Shown here one piece after another: positions 1 through 9,307 of a stretch of 64,000 nt of DNA. Numbering within the stretch: position 1 is the stretch's first letter; each line of letters opens with the position of its first letter. Under the pieces are notes generated by a model. The model was not told the origin of the DNA. It did not search any database and saw only the letters and a program-made list of their open reading frames with translations. A program made the position numbers and the translations under genes. Source of the DNA: Leeuwenhoekiella nanhaiensis. GTDB taxonomy: Bacteria > Bacteroidota > Bacteroidia > Flavobacteriales > Flavobacteriaceae. Location: assembly GCF_002744755.1 (NCBI RefSeq), contig NZ_KZ319291.1, forward strand, positions 1 to 64,000. Direction: 5' to 3'.

Positions 1-6
1 TTTAAC

Positions 7-780
7 TTACACAGTTAATAGGATAGTGTCATAGTAGGTAAACGTTATTATACTGACGCCATCGTCCTGAGTTATGGGATAACCGTCTGAATCGTAGGTA
101 TACGTGTAGTTTTCTTCCCAGATAACCCGGTTGTCTGATAAATTTATTCTTTTAGAAGATAAAACATTATTTACTCTCGAAGGAAAATCTTCCCACAATA
201 AAAAATGAGGTTTAAGATGTCTAAAGGGATTTATCTTATCATCGTATGTATACTGAATTTCAGATTCGGTATTTGAATCAACAATCGTTTCTTGTAAAAC
301 TACATTTCCGGCGGCGTCATAGCTGTAAACATAAATACTTCGTAAGTCCGGGTCATCCTGTGCGTAATACGCAATATTTTGAATACGATTATTTAGAATC
401 GTAAATTGAAAGGTTTCATCTAAAAAGTTTTCATTGTAAATGTCTTTACGCGTCACCAGTACTCCATTTTCGTAAATATATTCCTCAAAATAGTCGTCAT
501 AGACAGCATTTATATCCCTTTTTTCTGAGCGAATCAGTAGACCGCTTTCATAAATATATTCCCTGATAAAATCTTCAAATTCATTGGATGTAGATATGGC
601 GTAATCTAATGTTTGATCTTCATTATAAAACAACTCAATCTTATAGTTACTTTCTCCTGACTTCTCGTAGGTTTTTAGAAGCTTAACAGTTTCCGGAGAG
701 TTATCTATAGTATTCTCAGAACCTGAGTCACATTGAATAAAAAAGAATAAACATAAAATGGCGAAAAGATAATTCTGCAT
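7..780 (-). CDS. Putative lipoprotein with YD-like repeats
   Basis: The protein starts with a lipoprotein signal (MQNYLFAILCLFFFIQC) and a lipobox-like FIQC, so export and lipidation at the inner or outer membrane are likely. I chose the ATG at 780 rather than an in-frame one 18 bp upstream because it sits directly before the signal peptide. The mature part is rich in short Tyr/Asp/Gly units such as YDAAGNVVLQE, YIYENGVL and YDSDGYPI, which resemble degenerate RHS/YD repeats. It ends just inside the window and lies 38 bp downstream of sbcC on the same strand, but it is AT-richer than sbcC and probably a separate unit. Function unknown. Confidence 0.7.
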   Translation of the reverse strand: MQNYLFAILCLFFFIQCDSGSENTIDNSPETVKLLKTYEKSGESNYKIELFYNEDQTLDYAISTSNEFEDFIREYIYESGLLIRSEKRDINAVYDDYFEEYIYENGVLVTRKDIYNENFLDETFQFTILNNRIQNIAYYAQDDPDLRSIYVYSYDAAGNVVLQETIVDSNTESEIQYTYDDKINPFRHLKPHFLLWEDFPSRVNNVLSSKRINLSDNRVIWEENYTYTYDSDGYPITQDDGVSIITFTYYDTILLTV

Positions 781-817
781 AGTAAGATTATTATCCAAGC
801 AATATAAAATTAAATAT

Positions 818-3800
818 CTAAACCACCTTTAAGGTGCTATATCCCTGTCCGTTTTGCGTAAGCTGAATTTGGGTGGCGATACGCTCTTTCAGACTGTCTA
901 CGTGGCTGATGACGCCAATCATCTTGGACGATTCTGCTTGCAGCACTTCAAGAGTATCAAGGGTTTGATCCAGGGTTTCCGGGTCGAGTGTACCAAAACC
1001 TTCATCAATAAAGAGGCTGTTGATTTCAATATTTCGCGAAGCCAAATCAGACAAGGCCAATGCCAGCGCCAGACTCAAAATGAAGGTCTCGCCGCCACTA
1101 AGCGTTTTAATAGAACGGCGTTGCCCGCCCATATGCTCATCAATGGCTACCAGACTGTCATCCTCTTCATCACCCGGCTGATCAATGCGGTAGCGGTCTG
1201 TAAGTTGTATCAGGCGTTTATTGGCCAAAAGCAGTAATTGCTGCAAGGTAAGATCCTGCGCAAAATTGTTGAATTTGTCTCCTTTAGAATCGCCAATTAA
1301 TTCGTTAAGAATGTACCAGTGTCTCGATTCTTCAATACTGGTGTTTATTTCCTGCAGCAGTTGCTCGATGGCTTCGAGGTTTTGTTTTTGATTTTTTAGC
1401 AATCGCGAAACCTCATTAAATCCGGTTTCATTTTTTGTCAGGGCTTCATTCTGCTTGAGCTGCTGTTGTTTCAGTTCCTCGAGAGGTATTTCACCGGCGG
1501 TTTCTTTTAAGCTGGCAATAGCTTCTTTAAGTTTGGAATGTAAGGTATTAAGCCGAAGCAGGGCATTTTGTAAATTTTGATGCTCGGTAGCCAAAGCCTG
1601 AGCTTCTCCTAACGGTAAGCGCTGTTGTAAAGCCAGTTCGATAGAGTCGTAGCCCTTTTGCTGCAGTGCAGCAGTCAGCTTTTCGCTCAATCTGCTCAGC
1701 TGCTCCTGCACTTGTTTTGCGGTGGTTTCAGCTGTTTTTAAAAGCTGCTGTTGCTGTTGCAGATTTTGTTCATTGCGGTTCCAGTCGGTTTCGATGCTGT
1801 TGATGGTATGCTCGAATTCTGAAATTTTCCCCGTAAAGCGTTTTTCGATTTCATGAGAAACCTGTTTTCCCTGTTTTAATAGCGTACTCAGGTCTTCAGC
1901 CTGACTCTTTAAGGTGTTCAACAGCTTGAGTTCATTTTCCAGGTTTTCAGCCTGATTAAGCTCGCGTTCCTGTTCTTCCAGACTGTTTTCAAGCTCTCTA
2001 AAACTGCCTGCGGAAACTTCTTTTAAAAGGTCTTTAAATTCTTTGTCAAAGTTTTCCTGCTCGGTTTTAAGCTGGGCAGTCCCCACGTTGATGCGCTCCT
2101 GAATGAGTTTTTCCTGCTTTTCCAGTTGGCTTAGCGAGGTTTCGGTAGCCGTACGTTTTTTGGATAACTCGTTAAGTTCCTGCTTTAGCGTGTCAATTGC
2201 CGTTTTGAGTCCGTTTTCTGCTAACGGAAGATCTTCTGCATACGGGTGATGCAGCGCACCACAGAGGGGGCAGGGCTCATTATCGTTTAATTCACGGCGG
2301 TAATCACTGAGTTGCTTTTGCAGATTCTCGATCTCCAATTTGCTTTGTTTGGCTTCGAGCTGAGCTTCTTTAAGTTCGATCTGAGACTTTAACGCATGCA
2401 GCTGTTCCGGTAAACCTTTTTGTTGCGCTGTGATTTGTGTGGCTTCGTTTTGCCGTTCCTGCAAGACGCTCTTGAGATGCTCTATTGCAGTGGCGCTTTT
2501 TTCAGCCTGGCGCAATTGCTTCAGTTGTTGTTGAAGTTTTTCCTTTTTATCGCTTACCGCCTGATTCTTGAGATCAAAACGAACTTCAAGCTCCTCATAG
2601 GTTTTCTGTTTACTGGTTAGTTTACGCTGTACTTCAGCCTCAAATGCAGTAGAATCGGAAGGATCGCTGTCAAAATGAAGTGGCGATGCCAGACTTTTGA
2701 GATGGGTTTTGGTATTGGTAAAACTGGTGGCGATGGTATTGCGCTTCGCTATCAACTTGCGTAAATCCGTTTTATAAGCGTCCAGCTTTTTGGAAAAATG
2801 CTCGGGTGAAACATCCAGCTTAAACACTTCACTGATTTCATGTTTAAGTCGGTTGCGTTCTGCTTCAGCAGTTTTGATCTCCTCGCTTGCTGTCGTGATT
2901 TCACTTTGCTTGTCTTTAACTTTTTCGGTAAGACTTTGCCAGGTGTTGAGGTCGTCGCCATATACCTGAATCTCCTGATGCCGCTTGAGTTTGAGTCCTT
3001 TTTCGGCATCAAATTCCTGCTGACGGACTTTTAGTTCGCGGAGTTCGTTTTCGGTTTTAGCCAGTTCGGCCTCTTCCTGCCGGAGTTTGGTTTTCAGGTC
3101 GATTTCCTTAGCCAGACGTTCCAGTTTCGACTTAATCGCTTCGCGTTCCTGCTGCAGTTTTTCGCCTTCGGTTTGCTTTAGTTTATAGACTTCTTCTTCT
3201 AATAATTGCTCTTTATAGGTTTCAATTTTTCCTTTTTTAGCGTCAATAGCAGCTGCACGTTCTTTGTTTTTCAGAAACACTTCCTGCCCGATACGGCGGT
3301 AGATTTCGGTTCCCGTTATTTTCTCGAGCAAAGCCCCGCGTTCTTTTTTGGGCACCTGAAGAAACTTGGCAAACTCGCCCTGAGCCAGTACCACACTTTT
3401 GATAAACTGATCGTAGCTCAGCCCGATGAGTTCTTCATTCTTCGCAGGCACATCTGATTTTTTCAGGTCTAAAAGTGCACCGCTCTCCAGATCTTCCAGC
3501 TCCATATGGTAGTCGCGTAAATTCCCGGTGCGGGCGGTAGAGATCGACCAGGTAGAAGCAAAAATACCGGCTTTGCAACGGTAGGTTACTTTGGCGAAAG
3601 CTTCGCTCTGATTCCGGGTAAGGATCGCGCCTTTTTTCAGGATTTCGTTAGTACTCATTTTACCCAGACGCGGCACCTGATTGAAAAGCGCCAGCGAGAT
3701 CACATCGAGAATCGTGGTTTTGCCGCTTCCGGTAGGTCCCGTGATCGCAAACAGACTGTTTTGCAGAAAGGGTTCCTGGGTAAAATCGATATGATGTTCC

Positions 3801-3847
3801 CCACGCAGGGAATTGATATTTTGAAAATCAATTTTTAATAGCTTCAT
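818..3847 (-). CDS. sbcC: Exonuclease subunit SbcC (Rad50-like ATPase)
   Basis: This is the SMC-like ATPase of the SbcCD nuclease, which processes DNA ends and cleaves hairpins in the cytoplasm. It has an N-terminal Walker A (GPTGSGKTTILD), very long Gln/Glu/Lys-rich coiled coils, a central zinc-hook CPLC (Cys526 and Cys529), and a C-terminal ABC signature LSGGE plus Walker B (SLFIDEGFGTLDP). Its 1009 residues are typical of full-length SbcC. The ATG lies 1 bp after the stop of sbcD, so the two genes are co-transcribed and probably translationally coupled. Confidence 0.97.
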   Translation of the reverse strand: MKLLKIDFQNINSLRGEHHIDFTQEPFLQNSLFAITGPTGSGKTTILDVISLALFNQVPRLGKMSTNEILKKGAILTRNQSEAFAKVTYRCKAGIFASTWSISTARTGNLRDYHMELEDLESGALLDLKKSDVPAKNEELIGLSYDQFIKSVVLAQGEFAKFLQVPKKERGALLEKITGTEIYRRIGQEVFLKNKERAAAIDAKKGKIETYKEQLLEEEVYKLKQTEGEKLQQEREAIKSKLERLAKEIDLKTKLRQEEAELAKTENELRELKVRQQEFDAEKGLKLKRHQEIQVYGDDLNTWQSLTEKVKDKQSEITTASEEIKTAEAERNRLKHEISEVFKLDVSPEHFSKKLDAYKTDLRKLIAKRNTIATSFTNTKTHLKSLASPLHFDSDPSDSTAFEAEVQRKLTSKQKTYEELEVRFDLKNQAVSDKKEKLQQQLKQLRQAEKSATAIEHLKSVLQERQNEATQITAQQKGLPEQLHALKSQIELKEAQLEAKQSKLEIENLQKQLSDYRRELNDNEPCPLCGALHHPYAEDLPLAENGLKTAIDTLKQELNELSKKRTATETSLSQLEKQEKLIQERINVGTAQLKTEQENFDKEFKDLLKEVSAGSFRELENSLEEQERELNQAENLENELKLLNTLKSQAEDLSTLLKQGKQVSHEIEKRFTGKISEFEHTINSIETDWNRNEQNLQQQQQLLKTAETTAKQVQEQLSRLSEKLTAALQQKGYDSIELALQQRLPLGEAQALATEHQNLQNALLRLNTLHSKLKEAIASLKETAGEIPLEELKQQQLKQNEALTKNETGFNEVSRLLKNQKQNLEAIEQLLQEINTSIEESRHWYILNELIGDSKGDKFNNFAQDLTLQQLLLLANKRLIQLTDRYRIDQPGDEEDDSLVAIDEHMGGQRRSIKTLSGGETFILSLALALALSDLASRNIEINSLFIDEGFGTLDPETLDQTLDTLEVLQAESSKMIGVISHVDSLKERIATQIQLTQNGQGYSTLKVV

Positions 3848-3848
3848 T

Positions 3849-5066
3849 TTAGGCCGGGTCTGCGTTGGTAATTTGTTCTAAAACTTCCTGAAAGGCTCGG
3901 GTCACCTGAGCTTTGATTTCAGCATCGTAAGTGTGCTGTTCCAACATTTTGGCAAAAACTTCCCGGGGTTTTAAATCTTCAAGCTTTTGGTGCGCATCAA
4001 AGAGTTTTCCGGTTTCGCGAAGTTGGTTTTTAAAGCTCGCACGATGCTTAACGATCTCCATACCGGGCTTTTCAAACTGCGTCACCAGATCGTCTAGTTC
4101 ATTGATGAGCCTCGCATCAAAATCTTCTTCGAGCAATTCGACTTCAATCAGATTGGTGAGTTCGCCTTCGGCGGAAAGCAGGCTCAATTTGGCTTTGATT
4201 TGGTCTAAAGTGCCACTCACTTTTATCAGCTTACGAAAAGCAGGAACAGCGATGCTTTGCGGCTCAAATCCCGCTTCAGTATCCAATATTAGTACGCGTT
4301 TTTCATCTTTCCGCTCACTAAATGAAAGCGGTAGAGGCGAGCCGCTGTAAAAAGCGGGAATTGCCGCGTTGATGCGCTGCGGTTTGTGAATATGACCTAA
4401 GGCCACATAACTGAAATAGTCACCAAACTGACTCGCCTGAAAAGCCGCCTGATTGCCTATTTGAATGTCGCGCTCACTTTCGGAGGACTCGATTCCGGCG
4501 GCATACAAGTGCCCCATCGCGATCACGGGAAGACCCGGGAATTGCTGTTTACAAAGCGCGGCTGCCTGCGCAAACACGGCTTCGATTCCTTTGCGGATGG
4601 CTTCTATACGGTTGTCATAGCTCACCCCTTCTTCGGCAGCGCGCAGATCACTATCCCGCAAAAACGGAATCGCTACCACGACCAGTTCAACTTCACCTGC
4701 TTTATTGCGGATAGGGATGAGGCAATGAGCGGGGTCCTGAGGCATCCCGCCGATGATGTGTACGTTAAGTGCTTCGAGAATTTCACGAGGAGCATCCAGC
4801 ATAGAGGGCGAATCGTGATTGCCGCCGGTGATCATGATTTTGCAGTTGAGGTTGCTCAGCTTTTTGAGTGCCAAATAGTACTGGCGGCGGGCTTCGGCCG
4901 AAGGATTGGCCAGGTCAAACACGTCACCCGAAATCAAAACCACTTCAACCTCATGCTCCTGTATGCAGTTAAGCAACCAGGTTATAAAGCGCTCAAAGTC
5001 TTCGTGGAGGTAGTGTTTATGTAGCTTTTTGCCGATATGCCAGTCGGCGGTATGGAGGATTTTCAT
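3849..5066 (-). CDS. sbcD: Exonuclease subunit SbcD (Mre11-like)
   Basis: This is the metallophosphoesterase nuclease subunit that pairs with SbcC. The Mre11 metal-binding motifs appear in order: DWHIGKK near the N-terminus, SGDVFD, GNHDSP, GHLYAAG and GHIHKPQ. The C-terminal ~120 residues match the SbcD capping and SbcC-interaction region. At 405 residues it is a normal length. It is the first gene of the sbcD-sbcC operon. A possible -7 element (TAACTTCG on the minus strand, 5098-5105) lies about 30 bp upstream of the ATG. Confidence 0.97.
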   Translation of the reverse strand: MKILHTADWHIGKKLHKHYLHEDFERFITWLLNCIQEHEVEVVLISGDVFDLANPSAEARRQYYLALKKLSNLNCKIMITGGNHDSPSMLDAPREILEALNVHIIGGMPQDPAHCLIPIRNKAGEVELVVVAIPFLRDSDLRAAEEGVSYDNRIEAIRKGIEAVFAQAAALCKQQFPGLPVIAMGHLYAAGIESSESERDIQIGNQAAFQASQFGDYFSYVALGHIHKPQRINAAIPAFYSGSPLPLSFSERKDEKRVLILDTEAGFEPQSIAVPAFRKLIKVSGTLDQIKAKLSLLSAEGELTNLIEVELLEEDFDARLINELDDLVTQFEKPGMEIVKHRASFKNQLRETGKLFDAHQKLEDLKPREVFAKMLEQHTYDAEIKAQVTRAFQEVLEQITNADPA

Positions 5067-5234
5067 GTGCCCGGTTTTAGTCGCGTAGGAGGAAAGCCGA
5101 AGTTACAAAAATTGGAAAGGTTAACTATTCAAAATTAGTGGTGGTAATGGGATTTTGGATGAAATAGACTAAGTATTATTTATAATTGTAATTTTTTATT
5201 AAATAGAATTATTGATTGTTTTAAGGATTTCCTC

Positions 5235-5273
5235 AATACGGCTAAATATCTAAATACTATATTTAGCCGTATT
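5235..5273. other. Orphan 15-bp perfect hairpin in a divergent intergenic region
   Basis: The 283-bp gap between sbcD (leftward) and the LRR-like gene (rightward) is AT-rich and has no ORF. It contains an inverted repeat with perfect 15-bp arms (5235-5249 and 5259-5273, left arm AATACGGCTAAATAT) and a 9-nt loop. No long T-tract follows on either strand, and no gene end is adjacent, so it does not look like a normal terminator. It may be an operator, an RNA leader hairpin or a REP-like palindrome. Confidence 0.6.
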
Positions 5274-5349
5274 TTGAAGTCTTGAATGTTGAAATGCTTT
5301 TACAGCTTATTTTTCTCGGGATCAATATTCATTAATCCACTATTCTCAT

Positions 5350-7734
5350 ATGAAGATTTTTAGCTTTGTTTTTTTATTGGTTCTAGTTTTAAAAACTTAC
5401 GGTCAATGTCCAACCCAAGCCGTGCAACTTACGACTCAAGAGCAGATAGATGCTTTTAAAGTAACTTATCCTAATTGTACTGAATTAAATGTATCGCTTT
5501 CTGTAAGTGATAATATTGGAACGATCAAGAATGTAAATGGACTATCCAATATTGAAATCATAAATTCTTCCCTAAATCTATCAAGGTTAGACAGTTTGGT
5601 AGATTTTAATGGGTTGAATAATCTGAAAGAAATTAATGGAGATTTTAGTTTATCAAACACAAATCATCCTGGTTTGGCAGGTCTTCAAAGTCTTAAATTT
5701 ATTAAAGGTAATTTTGATTTCTCTTACAATAGTCTGCCAGATTCAGCAATATTATCATCTCTTAGCCAAATTGGAAGAAATTTTAGTATTCGCAGTAATG
5801 ATGATTTATCCTTACTTAGTAATCTCAGCTCATTGGATTCTATTGGAGGGGATCTAAATTTTGGAAGTAATCGAGACAAATATATAAAGGGCCCCAATAT
5901 GTTGAGAGTGGTTTCGGGCAACGTTTTATTTACTGGAAATAATTCTATTGAAATTTCAGGATTTGAAAATTTAGGAGGGATTGGTAAGTCTATAACTATA
6001 GAGAATAACTCAAATCTTTTAAACCTCTCAGGAATGAGTAATTTAAAAATTGTAGGAGGAGACTTTGAAATTGAGGACAATGAAAAACTAGAAATAGCAG
6101 GTGGTTTTGATATTCTTGAGGAAATACTAGGAAATTTAGGACTTTACAGAAATCATAATTTAAAATCCTATGATAGCTTCAACTTTTTAAAATCAATAGG
6201 TGGAGATTTGAGATTTATTCAAAGCCGCTCTCAGGAAATACGGGGGTTTGAAAACTTGTTACGTATTTCAGGTACATTTAGTTGTTATAGCAGCAGCACT
6301 GGAATTATTGGGTTTAATAAATTAAAGGAGATAGGAGGAGCCTTTTCAATTGATGAGAACCGTTCATTGAAAACGATTGATGGTTTTCGAGCCTTAGAAA
6401 TTATAGGTGGTTCATTCAACCTTTATAAGAACGAAGAGCTTATCTCTCTAATTGGCTTTGAAAAATTACAGAATGTCGAGGGTAGTTTCAGAATTATGTA
6501 TAGCCTTAAGCTAGAAGTCATAAGTAAATTTGAAAGTTTAGAAAACCTTAATGGTGATTTTTTCCTTTTTGTACATTCCTTGAAAAGTTTAAATGGATTC
6601 AACGCTTTAAAAAGTGGTGTCTCTGATTTTCAAATCAGAAGTGGATATCAACTGGAAACTATTTCAGGATTCAATACTCTTCAAAAAATAGATGAAGGTT
6701 ATGAAGTGTGGAAATTTAGAATTGAGAATAATCCAAATTTGATTTCGATTTCAGGTTTCAATGGACTTAAAGAAGTTAAAGGCGGAATGCAAATCTACGA
6801 TAACCCTAAACTCCAAAATGTTAACGGATTTTCTGCTATAGAGTTAATCGAATATGGAATTCATTTTAAAAATAATTCAATTACTAACCTTGATGAATTT
6901 AATAATTTAAAAACACTGGGATATTTTAGTTTATCTAGTAATTCTGGAGTTTGTTCAATAAGAGGTTTTAATTCTTTGGTTGATCATATGGGACAATTTT
7001 TCATATATAATTCGACTATAAGTGATTTAAGCGGTTTTAGCAATGTTAATTCAATGGAATGGGTGAGTTTTAATGACACATCCATTGAAAATCTTACTGG
7101 TTTTCAAAATTTAAAACGTATTGATATTAATTTTGATATGACGTCTTGTGATGTTACCCATTTTTCCGGTTTTAATAGCCTTACCGATATTGGTGAAGAA
7201 TTAAATATTAATATAAATACCGGATTTCAGAAAATTGACGCTTTTGAAAACTTGAGGAAAATAGGAAAACGAATTTATTTAGGAAATAATGAAGATCTAA
7301 ATAACATCGGGTCATTAGATAATATTGAAGAAGTAGGTAGTTCGATTAGCATCTATAATAATCCTAATCTGAGCGTCTGTAATATTAATATTGTATGTCA
7401 ACTTTTAGAGGAAGGCCGTGCCGGTGTTGAGTATAACAAGGAAGGTTGTAACACAAAAGAAGAAGTGAGTGCTGCGTGTAAGGGTAGTCTAAAAATAGAT
7501 GATAATAACTCAGACTTGTTCAGTTTTTATCCTAACCCAACCAACGATTATATAAAAGTAAATTATCCTACAGAACTGCCAGAACGCATAGAATTACTAG
7601 ATATTAGTGGAAAGATACTAAAAGACACCAATCAGGTTGAAACTTTAGATTTGAGAGAGTTTGGACCAGGGATTTATTTTTTAAAATTTATCTTTGACCA
7701 AAGGACTTACTCTAAGAAAGTCGTGAAAAATTAA
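5350..7734 (+). CDS. Secreted LRR-like repeat protein with T9SS sorting domain
   Basis: The protein has a signal peptide (MKIFSFVFLLVLVLKTYGQ) followed by about 650 residues of roughly 24-residue repeats of the form GFNxLxxIxGxFxIxxN. These resemble the receptor-L / leucine-rich-repeat-like solenoids common in secreted Bacteroidota proteins. A Cys-containing cap (CNINIVCQLLEEG...GCN) closes the solenoid. The last ~75 residues (FSFYPNPTNDYIKV to YSKKVVKN) are a type A T9SS C-terminal sorting domain, so the protein should be exported through the Por secretin and anchored at the surface. The gene is clearly AT-richer than its neighbours. A binding or adhesion role is plausible but unproven. Confidence 0.85.
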   Translation: MKIFSFVFLLVLVLKTYGQCPTQAVQLTTQEQIDAFKVTYPNCTELNVSLSVSDNIGTIKNVNGLSNIEIINSSLNLSRLDSLVDFNGLNNLKEINGDFSLSNTNHPGLAGLQSLKFIKGNFDFSYNSLPDSAILSSLSQIGRNFSIRSNDDLSLLSNLSSLDSIGGDLNFGSNRDKYIKGPNMLRVVSGNVLFTGNNSIEISGFENLGGIGKSITIENNSNLLNLSGMSNLKIVGGDFEIEDNEKLEIAGGFDILEEILGNLGLYRNHNLKSYDSFNFLKSIGGDLRFIQSRSQEIRGFENLLRISGTFSCYSSSTGIIGFNKLKEIGGAFSIDENRSLKTIDGFRALEIIGGSFNLYKNEELISLIGFEKLQNVEGSFRIMYSLKLEVISKFESLENLNGDFFLFVHSLKSLNGFNALKSGVSDFQIRSGYQLETISGFNTLQKIDEGYEVWKFRIENNPNLISISGFNGLKEVKGGMQIYDNPKLQNVNGFSAIELIEYGIHFKNNSITNLDEFNNLKTLGYFSLSSNSGVCSIRGFNSLVDHMGQFFIYNSTISDLSGFSNVNSMEWVSFNDTSIENLTGFQNLKRIDINFDMTSCDVTHFSGFNSLTDIGEELNININTGFQKIDAFENLRKIGKRIYLGNNEDLNNIGSLDNIEEVGSSISIYNNPNLSVCNINIVCQLLEEGRAGVEYNKEGCNTKEEVSAACKGSLKIDDNNSDLFSFYPNPTNDYIKVNYPTELPERIELLDISGKILKDTNQVETLDLREFGPGIYFLKFIFDQRTYSKKVVKN

Positions 7735-7804
7735 AGTTTAATAGGGTGTTTATTTTAAGAATACGGGTGCATTTAAAAATGCGAATTAAATTGGTTTTAA
7801 ACCA

Positions 7805-8986
7805 CTAAAACGCCTCTCCAATACTCAGATAGAAATTGCTTCCGTCTCGTGTAAAGGCATAATCAAAGCGTATAAAGATGTCTTTTTGCTTAAAAAGCAG
7901 AAAGCGGGCCCCTGCTCCGGCCGACCATTTTAAGTTATTCATTCGTATTTCATCCCAGCCGTCAAAAACTTCGCCCACGCCGGTAAATACTGTTGCTCCT
8001 ATACGGTCACTAAAGCCCAACTTTAGCGGTAAAAAACGGTATTCTACCTGAGCCGCGATTTGATTGCGGTCTCTAAACCTTCCGTCAAAATACCCCCGCA
8101 TAATGCTTTCACCGCCCAGATAGGACAACTGGTTAAAGGGCACATCACCTCCAAAGTTAAACTGCCCGATGAGCTGTGCGGCCAATACATCGTTTTTACC
8201 AACCGGAGTAAAAAAGCGGCTGTCTGAAGTGATGAGTTGGTATTTGACATCACTTTGCCAAAACGGATTGTAATTGAGATAGGCAAATTCACTAAAAAAG
8301 GCATCACGTTCGTTAAGCACATTATGGCGCTCATCATAAACAAAACCGATACCCATACCAAAATTGGTTGAGCCGTTAGCGCCAAAAGGTAACTCGATAT
8401 CCAGGGGTTCATCACTGTCTTCGGGAGACTCAAAGCTCACATTGGTAAGGCTGCGAAAATCGGTTTCCAGACCTATATAAAAATTGTCAAGAACCTTGCG
8501 TAATACCCGCTCTTTAATCTGAATCTGCGTCGCATCTACGATAGCGATGTTGTCTTCGGGAACGTCATTGCCAATACCATAATATTTCAAAGGGAACTGT
8601 TCAAAATCAAGATCTCCCAGAAAAAACCATTTGTCCTGATCTGAGTAAATCGCGTGGTTGATGCGCAGGCCGTATTGGCCATTAAACGTAAAAAAGGCAT
8701 AGGCGTTGATTTCGCTAAGCCTGTTATTGGTGTCTTCATTGGCATAAAAAACCATTAAAGGCACAACACCAAATTCTAAACCCGTTTCAGGACGAACGCC
8801 CATAACCGGATAAATGAGGAATTGCGATTTTTCCTGCGAAACGGTGTCATTAAAAATTTTATTGATGTATCGGGTGATGAAGCCTTTTTTGCGGGAATCT
8901 TCCGGGGATTCCTGTGCAGAAGCAGAAAGGCCGATGAAAAGCAGGAGGCCTGTCGCCAGTAAAACCGGGTTTATAGTCTTTTTCAT
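7805..8986 (-). CDS. Omp85/BamA-TamA-like outer membrane barrel protein
   Basis: The 393-residue precursor has a signal peptide (MKKTINPVLLATGLLLFIG...SASAQ). The rest is alternating beta-strand sequence that looks like the C-terminal barrel of the bacterial surface antigen (D15/Omp85) family. The GGESIMRGYFDGRFRDRNQ segment corresponds to the conserved (V/I)RGY-type motif, and the chain ends in YLSIGEAF, with a terminal aromatic as in outer membrane proteins. No POTRA domains are visible, so this is a short barrel-only member rather than BamA itself. I chose the ATG at 8986 because the only upstream in-frame start is a TTG inside a likely promoter element. Confidence 0.85.
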   Translation of the reverse strand: MKKTINPVLLATGLLLFIGLSASAQESPEDSRKKGFITRYINKIFNDTVSQEKSQFLIYPVMGVRPETGLEFGVVPLMVFYANEDTNNRLSEINAYAFFTFNGQYGLRINHAIYSDQDKWFFLGDLDFEQFPLKYYGIGNDVPEDNIAIVDATQIQIKERVLRKVLDNFYIGLETDFRSLTNVSFESPEDSDEPLDIELPFGANGSTNFGMGIGFVYDERHNVLNERDAFFSEFAYLNYNPFWQSDVKYQLITSDSRFFTPVGKNDVLAAQLIGQFNFGGDVPFNQLSYLGGESIMRGYFDGRFRDRNQIAAQVEYRFLPLKLGFSDRIGATVFTGVGEVFDGWDEIRMNNLKWSAGAGARFLLFKQKDIFIRFDYAFTRDGSNFYLSIGEAF

Positions 8987-9307
8987 AGGCGTCAAAGTTA
9001 GGCCAATAAGGGTTCTGCAGATGATAAATGAATGTTAAGCAACTGGATGGATTTTTCGACTTTCAGGTATAACCGAATGGCTTAAGGTTTTGTGACTCTA
9101 AGTTACCGTACGAATCAAAAGGGAGAAATACTTTTAGAAAGAAGAGGTATAAAGTGCAGTTTTAAAGTCGTCGTGTAGCACTATGATTAGGTTTTGGCAG
9201 ATGATCTCAAGAAGTCTTACGGCTAAAATCACATTTTTCCATAAAACTTAACTTCTTCTATTTGAGTAAGAAAGGTATTTTTCTATTTTTAAAGTTTTGT
9301 TAAAAAT
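8987..9307. other. Divergent intergenic region, 321 bp
   Basis: This separates the leftward Omp85-like gene from the rightward TPR-CHAT gene. Apart from the -7 candidate at 8993-9000, I see no ORF, repeat or strong hairpin. The 60 bp before 9308 are T-rich and could hold the CHAT promoter, but no clear TAnnTTTG match is present. Confidence 0.5.
8993..9000 (-). promoter_or_regulatory. Candidate Bacteroidota -7 element (TAACTTTG)
   Basis: On the minus strand this reads TAACTTTG, an exact match to TAnnTTTG. It lies only 6 bp upstream of the ATG of the Omp85-like gene, which would give a leaderless or near-leaderless mRNA. No -33 TTG was found at the expected spacing, so the call rests on one element. 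Confidence 0.35.

Noticed and set aside
4461-5024. 187-codon frame on the plus strand opposite sbcD
   Set aside because: It overlaps a clear sbcD on the other strand; the apparent protein has no recognisable motif.
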